A stretch of DNA of 7,178 bases from Rhodoferax sp. Its GTDB lineage: Bacteria > Pseudomonadota > Gammaproteobacteria > Burkholderiales > Burkholderiaceae_C. The notes under the pieces are model-generated. The model was not told where the DNA came from, made no database searches, and saw only the letters and a list, made by a program, of their open reading frames with translations. The stretch covers positions 1 to 7,178 of the forward strand of contig JAIPDA010000121.1 in assembly GCA_021737905.1 (NCBI GenBank), in the 5' to 3' direction. The position numbers were made by a program, and so were the translations under genes. Below are positions 1 to 5,045 of the stretch, piece by piece (position 1 is the stretch's first letter; each line of letters begins with the position of its first letter).

Positions 1-1742
1 GGATAGAAGACGAGTTGCAATTGCTGGGCGAGATTTGCCGGCTGGCTGTCGAGGTGGGTGGCTACCGCATGGCCTGGGTCGGCTATGCGCGTGATGATGA
101 GGGCCGCAGCGTCGAGCCCATGGCCCATGCCGGCCATGAAGCGGGCTACCTGAGCAGCGTGCGCTTGAGCTGGGCCCAGGGGCCTGCCGGCACCCCGGGT
201 TCTGCCTGTGAAGCGATCCGCCGCAATGAAGTGTGCGAGTCGCCCGATCTGCAGGCCAGCCCCGGAGATTTTCCGCTGGCCCGTGAGGCACTGGCCCGCG
301 GCTACGGCAGCGTGCTGGCCCTGCCGCTGCGCCACGGCGGGCAGACACTGGGCGTGCTGGCGCTGTATTCGGGCGAAGCGCAATCTGCCCGCATTGAAGA
401 GATTGGATTGCTGCAGGAGTTGGCCGACAACCTGAGTTTCGGCATTGACAACATACGCTCGCGCTTGTGGCGTAACCGCATGGAAAAGGCGATTGCGCAG
501 ATGGCTGCGGGTGTCTCCATGCAGAGCGGCGGCAATTTTTTTGAAATGCTGGTGCGCAATATGTCTGAGGCCATGGGTGCCAATGGCGCTTTTGTCGTGC
601 GTTTGTTACCTGGCGACCCATTGCGCGGGCGCACCGTGGCCGCTGTGTTCAATGGGCAATGGGTGCCGCAGCTTGAGTATGCAATTGCGCAGGCACCTTG
701 CCGCGGCTTGGTGACCACCTCCAGTCTGATCGTGCCCGAGCATGTGCAAACCTTGTACCCTGAGGCTTCGATTTTGAGCAAATGCGGCTCCCAGGCTTAT
801 GCGGGCCACCGGCTGGAAAATTCTTTGGGGCAGATGGCCGGTATGTTGGTGGTGGTGTTTCGAGAACCGCTCAAAGAAAGCCAGACCGCCTTGCTGCATT
901 CGACTCTGCAGATTTTTGCTTCACGCGCTTCGGCAGAGCTTGAGCGCTTAGAGGCCGATGTGCAGATCCGCAACCTCAACGCCAGCCTGGAGGACCGCGT
1001 CCAGCAGCGCACGACCGAGCTCAAGTTGGCCATCCAGGAGCTGGAGTCCTTCAGTTATTCGGTGTCCCACGACCTGCGCACCCCCTTGAGCGCTGTCGAT
1101 GGTTTTGCCAGCTTGATCGAGATGTCTATCGATGGCCTGCCGGACTCGCAGATCGGCAAGAGCCGGCATTTTTTACAACGCATCCGCGCGGGTGTGGTGC
1201 AAATGGGCGAGTTGATAGACGCCTTGCTGTCCTTGGCCAAGTTGGCACGCGAACCCCTGCGCCGCGAAACCGTGGATCTCAGCGCAATGGCCGCTGAGGT
1301 GCTGGCATCGCTGTGTGAACGCGATCCGTCCCGCGCCCTGCAGGCGCAGATTGAGCCGGGGCTGCGTACCACCGGTGACCATCGATTGCTGCGACAGCTG
1401 ATGGAAAACTTGCTGGGCAACGCCTGGAAATTCAGCGCCGGACAGGCCGTCACATGCATCAGTTTTGAGGGGCAGGCAGATGCCAATGGCGACCCGGTTT
1501 TTTGCGTCAAGGACAAGGGTGCGGGCTTTGACATGGCCCACGCCGACAAGCTGTTTGCGCCCTTCCAGCGCATGCATTCGCCTTCGCAGTTTGAAGGCAG
1601 CGGCATCGGTTTGGCCACGGTGCGGCGCATCGTGTCACGCCACGGCGGTCGCATCTGGGCAGAAGCGGCCGTCGGCGAGGGCGCGCGCTTTTGCTTCACC
1701 CTCGGTTCAGGCAAGGGCGCAGCCGAGCCGCAGCAAGCCTGA
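1..1742 (+). CDS. Sensor histidine kinase with two GAF domains (5' end outside the window)
   Basis: The frame is open to the left edge (codons start at base 3), so this is the C-terminal part of a longer protein. Residues are numbered here from the TTG at base 15, which is probably not the real start because the first GAF helix already runs through it. Residues 1-145 form a GAF domain (EICRLAVEVGGYRMAWVGYA). A second GAF-like domain spans about 155-310. A coiled-coil linker follows at 312-345 (LEDRVQQRTTEL). The HisKA helix has the H-box SYSVSHDLRTPL with phosphoacceptor His352. The ATPase domain shows an N-box (N465, N469), a G1 box DKGAGFD (500-506; Lys where Asn is more usual) and a G2 box GSGIGLA (528-534). 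It should autophosphorylate on His352 in response to a signal sensed by the GAF domains or by missing upstream domains, and pass the phosphate to a response regulator. No receiver domain is fused and no response regulator lies nearby. The visible part has no membrane segment. Signal and partner are unknown. Confidence 0.93.
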   Translation, partial: IEDELQLLGEICRLAVEVGGYRMAWVGYARDDEGRSVEPMAHAGHEAGYLSSVRLSWAQGPAGTPGSACEAIRRNEVCESPDLQASPGDFPLAREALARGYGSVLALPLRHGGQTLGVLALYSGEAQSARIEEIGLLQELADNLSFGIDNIRSRLWRNRMEKAIAQMAAGVSMQSGGNFFEMLVRNMSEAMGANGAFVVRLLPGDPLRGRTVAAVFNGQWVPQLEYAIAQAPCRGLVTTSSLIVPEHVQTLYPEASILSKCGSQAYAGHRLENSLGQMAGMLVVVFREPLKESQTALLHSTLQIFASRASAELERLEADVQIRNLNASLEDRVQQRTTELKLAIQELESFSYSVSHDLRTPLSAVDGFASLIEMSIDGLPDSQIGKSRHFLQRIRAGVVQMGELIDALLSLAKLAREPLRRETVDLSAMAAEVLASLCERDPSRALQAQIEPGLRTTGDHRLLRQLMENLLGNAWKFSAGQAVTCISFEGQADANGDPVFCVKDKGAGFDMAHADKLFAPFQRMHSPSQFEGSGIGLATVRRIVSRHGGRIWAEAAVGEGARFCFTLGSGKGAAEPQQA

Positions 1743-1754
1743 CAGCAAAGGCTT
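1735..1754 (+). terminator. Weak hairpin across the histidine kinase stop codon
   Basis: AAGCCT (1735-1740) and AGGCTT (1749-1754) can pair as a 6-bp stem with an 8-base loop, and the TGA stop at 1740-1742 lies inside it. The bases after it are AT-rich (TAAATTGAACTTAAT) but contain no real T-run, so it is at best a weak terminator. It could equally be chance. Confidence 0.25.
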
Positions 1755-1810
1755 TAAATTGAACTTAATAGTCACAATGGAATCGATTTAATTTTTATTT
1801 GGAATAACTG

Positions 1811-1849
1811 TTTTTTAAAAAAACTTTAAGTCCAGTGCTGCGATAAAAT
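1811..1849 (+). promoter_or_regulatory. Candidate promoter of the TetR gene with A/T tract; possibly leaderless transcript
   Basis: TAAAAT at 1844-1849 matches the -10 consensus TATAAT at five of six positions and ends 7 bases before the ATG at 1857, which would put the transcript start on or next to the start codon. A self-complementary T6A7 tract (1811-1823), in a generally AT-rich stretch (1752-1830) unlike the surrounding coding DNA, lies where an UP-element would be. No good -35 hexamer is visible 16-18 bases upstream, so the call rests on the -10 and the A/T tract. It was judged by eye only. Confidence 0.4.
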
Positions 1850-1856
1850 TCAAGGC

Positions 1857-2534
1857 ATGGTGACCTTTATTTCCCCGGCAGGTGCTGCCCTCAGTGCGAC
1901 GACCCAACCCGTGGTCAAACCCTCCTTCAAAGCACAGATGTTGGTGGCGCGCGAAGACGCCATCGTTGAGGCGGTTAATTCTTTGCTGGCCGAAAAAGGC
2001 TTTGACCTGATGACCGTCGACGAGGTGGCGGCCAAAGTCGGCATTGCCAAAGCCAGCTTGTACAAGCACTTTCCCAGCAAAGAGGATCTGGCCGCCGCCG
2101 CCATGGTGCGACTGCTCAGGTTGGCCAAGAACTTTTTGGCTGAACTCCCGGCGCAAGCTGAGCCGCTGGTGCAACTCAAGGCCGTGGTGCGCTGGATGAT
2201 GCAATTGCAATTGGCAGGGCAAATGCCTTCTTTGCCCAGCCAGAACTCCAGCCTGCGGGCCACCCTTCTGGCCAACCGCGACTACCTCGACAGCTTGCTG
2301 CAAGTTAGCGACCACATCGGTCAGTGGATAGAGGCTGCCCAGCAAGACGGCAGTTTGAACCCCAAGCTGCCGCCGCTCTTGGTGCTCTACACCTTGTATT
2401 CGCGTGCTTGTGACCCGGTGCTCGAATTCATGCAGGCCAGCGGTCAACACAGCGACGAAGAGATCGTCTCTCTGGTCTTGGCCACCTGCTTTGACGGGCT
2501 GGCTCAGACGGCGATCAAAAGTTCCGGCCTGTAG
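1857..2534 (+). CDS. TetR/AcrR-family transcriptional regulator
   Basis: This 225-residue protein has a typical TetR N-terminal DNA-binding domain at about residues 30-78. Helix 1 (EDAIVEAVNSLLAEKGFD) is followed by the helix-turn-helix TVDEVAAKVGIAKASLYKHF and the closing PSKEDL, the family signature. The remainder (about 80-225) is an all-helical ligand-binding/dimerisation domain; it is not conserved enough for me to name an inducer. The first 27 residues are a poorly conserved extension, so Met28 (base 1938) is an alternative start. I chose 1857 because a promoter-like TAAAAT sits just before it. No strong Shine-Dalgarno sequence precedes this ATG (only AAGG, too close), which fits leaderless translation. 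TetR proteins usually repress a neighbouring or divergent gene, but none is divergent here: the upstream gene is codirectional and the downstream one convergent. The target is therefore unknown. The 3' end overlaps the opposite-strand phosphoesterase gene by 31 bases. Confidence 0.92.
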   Translation: MVTFISPAGAALSATTQPVVKPSFKAQMLVAREDAIVEAVNSLLAEKGFDLMTVDEVAAKVGIAKASLYKHFPSKEDLAAAAMVRLLRLAKNFLAELPAQAEPLVQLKAVVRWMMQLQLAGQMPSLPSQNSSLRATLLANRDYLDSLLQVSDHIGQWIEAAQQDGSLNPKLPPLLVLYTLYSRACDPVLEFMQASGQHSDEEIVSLVLATCFDGLAQTAIKSSGL

Positions 2535-3370
2535 TTTTTTTGCTCGCCCTTGCGGGCATAGCCCAGCGGATTGGCCACCACGCGGCAACCCCGGCTGACA
2601 TAGTCCTGCGCGCAGTGCAGATGGCCGTGCAGCCACAGCTTTGCGGCAGGCAGCAGATCGTCCAGCGCATTGCAAAAACCGGCGGTGCCTGGTGTCAGCC
2701 CGTAGCGCGGGTCTGCGCTGAGCATGCTGGGTGCAAAGTGCGTGACCGCCACAGTGGGGCCGACAAAGCCGGTGGCCAGTGCCTGGCGCAGCCAGCGCTG
2801 ACTTTCTAGAGCCCGCTCCCGCAGCTGCTCGGCCAGCAAGGGCGCGCCGCCTTGCAGGCTGTGATTTTTGCGCAGGTAAAAATTCGCAGCCCGGAAGGCT
2901 TTGTCGCGCGCTTTCAACTGCTCGGCCAGAGCGCCGGGTGCCGCGGCTGCAAGGTCATTGTCTGCCGTGCCGGGTGCGCTGCTCAAGCCGTCAAAGTCGC
3001 TCCACAGCGTGCAGCCGACAAAGCGCACGCCTTGCAACACCACGCTTTCTTGCTCCAGCCAGATCAAGCCCCAGCGCTCGCAAGCCTGTCGCAGGCGCTG
3101 GTGGGCTTGGTCGAACTCCAGACCGTCGTATTCATGGTTGCCGGGCACAAAAATGACCGGCGTTGGCCATGCGGCACCACCTTCGTGAACCGGCCTGGGT
3201 GAAAAGCGGGCCAAGCCGAAGTCCGGCACGGCCAGGCGCGTTAAGGCCGAGTCCTGCTGGTAAGAGCCGATGTCACCTGCCAGCACCAGCACGTCGGCGC
3301 CGGCCAGAGGCTGCGCTGCAAAATGCGGGTGCGACTCCAGGTGCAGGTCAGATAAAAGCTGAATATTCAC
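2504..3370 (-). CDS. Calcineurin-like metallophosphoesterase
   Basis: A predicted hydrolase of phosphomonoesters or phosphodiesters with a two-metal active site. All signature motifs of the superfamily are present in order. Numbering from the longer TTG start at 3388, these are: D-x-H (Asp14, His16 in LLSDLHLE), GD (Gly38-Asp39 in VLAGDIG), GNHE (83-86), a lone metal His217 in VTHFAPS, and GH-x-H (His256, His258 in LHGHLH). I prefer the GTG at 3370, which gives MNIQLLSDLHLE, because members of this family normally start right at this first strand; the TTG would add six residues of no obvious function. The length (288 residues, or 294 from TTG) suits a single-domain cytoplasmic enzyme. There is no signal peptide or membrane segment. 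The stop of the upstream LysR gene directly abuts the TTG, so the two are probably co-transcribed and possibly translationally coupled. The substrate cannot be read from the sequence. Confidence 0.92.
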   Translation of the reverse strand: MNIQLLSDLHLESHPHFAAQPLAGADVLVLAGDIGSYQQDSALTRLAVPDFGLARFSPRPVHEGGAAWPTPVIFVPGNHEYDGLEFDQAHQRLRQACERWGLIWLEQESVVLQGVRFVGCTLWSDFDGLSSAPGTADNDLAAAAPGALAEQLKARDKAFRAANFYLRKNHSLQGGAPLLAEQLRERALESQRWLRQALATGFVGPTVAVTHFAPSMLSADPRYGLTPGTAGFCNALDDLLPAAKLWLHGHLHCAQDYVSRGCRVVANPLGYARKGEQKNYRPELLIAV

Positions 3371-3388
3371 CGAGCAAGCGTCCGTCAA

Positions 3389-4357
3389 TCAAGCGCTTGG
3401 CGTTTGCTGAAAAGCAGAGTTGGCGGCCCGTTGCACCACCTCGCGCAGCCACACATGGCTGCTGCGCTGCTGGCTGCGCCTGTGCCAGACCGCGTCCACC
3501 AGCACCGGTGAAACCTCAAAGGGCAGCGGCCGGAAAACCAGCTGATCAGCAAAGCCGGTGACCTTCAAAAAATGCAGCGGCAGCACCGTCAGCAAATTGG
3601 CATTGGCCACCACCCGGGCGGCGGTGAAGAACTGGTTGACTGTCAGCACCACAAAGCGCTCACGTCCCAGCGTCGCCAGTGCCTCGTCTATAAAGCCGAA
3701 GGGCCGGCCCGAAAAACTCACCAGCATGTGCCTTGCTGCGCAAAAAGCGTCTATGGTCAAAGGGCCTTGGGCCAGCGGATGGTCTTTGCGCATCACACAG
3801 ACGTACTCCCCTGTGTAAAGCCGCTGGTGAAAAAATGGCTGGGGCTCGCCGCTTTGGGTGCGCGCCGTCAAGTCGGCCAGCATGGACGGAAAGTAGCCCA
3901 CGGCCAGGTCGCAAGCCTCTTCGTCGAGCATGCTGCGCGGGTCGCGGGTGGTCAGGGGAACCACGCGCAGCGTCACGCGCGGGGCTTGTTTTTCAAGGGT
4001 TTCCGTCAGGACCGGAATCAGCTCGGCGGCGCTCGCATCAGACATGGCCAGCACAAAGCTGGTGTTGGCCTCGGCCGGTACAAATTCATTCGGGATCAGA
4101 GAGCTTTGCAGTTGCGCCAGCGCCTCGCGAACAGCCGGCCAGATGGCGCGGGCGCGTGGCGTGGGCGCCATGCCCTGGCCGCTGCGCTGCACCAGCTCGT
4201 CACCCAGGGTTTCGCGCAGTCGCCGCAGCGCATTGCTCACGGCCGGCTGCGTCAGCGAGAGGTTGCGGGCAGCCCGGGTCAGGCTGCCTTCGGCCATCAC
4301 CTCGTCAAAAACGCGCAGTAAATTCAGGTCCAGCGTACGGAAGTTGGGGGTGCTCAC
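3389..4357 (-). CDS. LysR-family transcriptional regulator
   Basis: A LysR-type regulator of 322 residues from the chosen start. The N-terminal winged helix-turn-helix is clear: DLNLLRVFDEVMAEGSLTRA, then LSLTQPAVSNALRRLRE and the wing region ELVQRSGQGMAPTPRA. It is followed by the linker helix and a periplasmic-binding-protein-like effector domain (about residues 85-300) with the typical LVSFSGRPFGFIDEAL segment. The style resembles the NahR/DntR/LinR branch, so a small aromatic or organic-acid effector is possible but not shown. I chose the GTG at 4357 because GGAGA lies about 5 bases before it; a longer form from the GTG at 4384 would lack such a site. The gene is divergent from the membrane-protein gene at 4505 and runs straight into the phosphoesterase gene. 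LysR proteins commonly control the divergent gene and themselves, so the dyads at 4394-4426 are the obvious binding candidates (inference). Confidence 0.93.
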   Translation of the reverse strand: MSTPNFRTLDLNLLRVFDEVMAEGSLTRAARNLSLTQPAVSNALRRLRETLGDELVQRSGQGMAPTPRARAIWPAVREALAQLQSSLIPNEFVPAEANTSFVLAMSDASAAELIPVLTETLEKQAPRVTLRVVPLTTRDPRSMLDEEACDLAVGYFPSMLADLTARTQSGEPQPFFHQRLYTGEYVCVMRKDHPLAQGPLTIDAFCAARHMLVSFSGRPFGFIDEALATLGRERFVVLTVNQFFTAARVVANANLLTVLPLHFLKVTGFADQLVFRPLPFEVSPVLVDAVWHRRSQQRSSHVWLREVVQRAANSAFQQTPSA

Positions 4358-4361
4358 GGGG

Positions 4362-4366
4362 TCTCC
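4362..4366 (-). promoter_or_regulatory. Ribosome binding site deciding the LysR start
   Basis: On the minus strand GGAGA is followed by CCCC and then the GTG at 4357. It is the only good Shine-Dalgarno match near the 5' end of this gene, and it lies inside the longer alternative reading from 4384, which argues for the shorter form. Confidence 0.6.
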
Positions 4367-4402
4367 ATTTGCAAAAAAGTGCACACAACACAGTAAATCA
4401 CT

Positions 4403-4426
4403 TTTGTGAATGAATTAAATCACAAA
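4403..4426. repeat. Perfect inverted repeat TTTGTGA-N10-TCACAAA, likely operator
   Basis: Seven-base arms at 4403-4409 and 4420-4426 are exact inverted copies, and four more central positions (the AATT core and the flanking T/A) are also symmetric. The left arm covers the candidate -35, and the right arm ends against the -10 of the divergent membrane-protein gene. The element is therefore placed where a bound regulator would control RNA polymerase directly. The octamer TAAATCAC also occurs twice as a direct repeat, at 4394-4401 and 4416-4423, 22 bases (two helical turns) apart. A further short dyad, TCAC-TTTT-GTGA, lies at 4398-4409. The likely ligand is the divergent LysR protein, though the sequence does not prove this. 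Confidence 0.6.
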
Positions 4427-4432
4427 TATAAA
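4404..4432 (+). promoter_or_regulatory. Candidate sigma-70 promoter of the membrane-protein gene
   Basis: TTGTGA (4404-4409) and TATAAA (4427-4432) are separated by exactly 17 bases and resemble the -35 and -10 consensus (four and five of six positions). The predicted start is near 4439, leaving an untranslated leader of about 65 bases that contains the palindrome CAAGGCCTTG (4463-4472). The ribosome site GAGGAA (4493-4498) precedes the ATG at 4505. The spacer is filled by the inverted repeat listed separately. Confidence 0.55.
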
Positions 4433-4504
4433 GTTGAGTAGCATGAGTAATAACCCTAGGATCAAGGCCTTGTTCAATGTTGCCTTCGTTTAGAGGAAAC
4501 CATC

Positions 4505-5029
4505 ATGGCCAGTTTTGTGAATATTGAGTACGCCAAGGAACATCCCGGCGTCAGCCGCATCGAGTCCGCTATTGAAGGCGCCATGGCTTTGCGCAAGCGC
4601 TGGTCGCCCGCACGCGCCACGCTCGCCCTCTTGCTGTGCGCTGTGATAGCGGCCGTGCTGGTGGTGGGTTACCAGGTGATGGACAGCGTGGCCGAAGGCC
4701 ATCTGCTGGTCTTGTGGATCGCAATGTGGCTTGTCAGCTTTGCCGCACTGGCCTTGCTGTCAGGCACGGTCAATCGCTTGATCGAGATGACGCGCAGCGG
4801 CTTGGACGGCTGGGCTCAGCGCCAGGCCCGTGACCGCGCCGACCAGCGTCTGTGGCGCATGGCGCAAACAGACTCCCGCGTGATGTCTGATTTGCAAGCG
4901 GCTTTCAGCCGTCAAAACGCCGAGGGCGATGCGCAGAACGCCCCGGCCGGCCCTCAGACAGTGTTGACACAGCGCGCCCTGCGTCTGGGCAGCGCTGACT
5001 TGCGCGCCTTTTTGAATCAGGTGCGCTAA
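4505..5029 (+). CDS. Small membrane protein of unknown function with two transmembrane helices
   Basis: I do not recognise a named family for this 174-residue protein. It has a polar N-terminus (1-35) ending in a basic patch (LRKRWSPAR). This is followed by a hydrophobic helix at about 37-58 (TLALLLCAVIAAVLVVGY), a short acidic loop (DSVAEG), a second helix at about 66-87 (LLVLWIAMWLVSFAALALLS), and a long charged, probably helical C-terminal region rich in Arg, Gln and Ala. By the positive-inside rule both ends should face the cytoplasm, with a very short periplasmic loop. There is no signal peptide cleavage site or catalytic motif. The start is well supported by GAGGAA six bases upstream of the ATG. 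The gene has its own promoter candidate with a dyad in the spacer, is divergent from a LysR regulator, and ends only 16 bases from the convergent pckG gene. Its role cannot be stated. Confidence 0.8.
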   Translation: MASFVNIEYAKEHPGVSRIESAIEGAMALRKRWSPARATLALLLCAVIAAVLVVGYQVMDSVAEGHLLVLWIAMWLVSFAALALLSGTVNRLIEMTRSGLDGWAQRQARDRADQRLWRMAQTDSRVMSDLQAAFSRQNAEGDAQNAPAGPQTVLTQRALRLGSADLRAFLNQVR

Positions 5030-5039
5030 GCCATAGCGC
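5023..5039. terminator. Hairpin in the gap between convergent genes
   Basis: GCGCTA (5023-5028) and TAGCGC (5034-5039) form a GC-rich 6-bp stem with a 5-base loop. The stem contains most of the stop codon of the membrane-protein gene and fills nearly all of the 16-base gap before the pckG stop. It lacks a T-run on either strand, so it is not a canonical intrinsic terminator. It may still mark the shared 3' end of both transcripts. Confidence 0.4.
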
Positions 5040-5045
5040 CAGACC

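Noticed and set aside
1808..1828. LexA-like SOS box starting with CTGT in the TetR upstream region
   Set aside because: The right half ACAG is missing at the required distance; it is just a CTG next to an A/T tract.
2546..2557. Hairpin GCCC-TTGC-GGGC near a run of seven T (2535-2541) as a terminator for TetR
   Set aside because: For the plus strand the T-run precedes the hairpin instead of following it, and on the minus strand the hairpin is followed by A residues. The geometry is wrong in both directions.
1815..2675. 286-residue open frame on the minus strand across the TetR gene
   Set aside because: It overlaps both the TetR gene and the phosphoesterase 3' end and has a Gln/His/Gly-rich, domain-free translation. 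It is a shadow frame.
3572..4413. Open frames on the plus strand opposite the LysR gene
   Set aside because: The LysR domain architecture is unambiguous, and the opposite frames show no motif and atypical composition.
4405..4424. CRP/FNR-type binding site (TGTGA...TCACA)
   Set aside because: The half sites resemble CRP (TGTGA/TCACA), but the spacing is 10 bases instead of 6, which does not fit CRP or FNR dimers.
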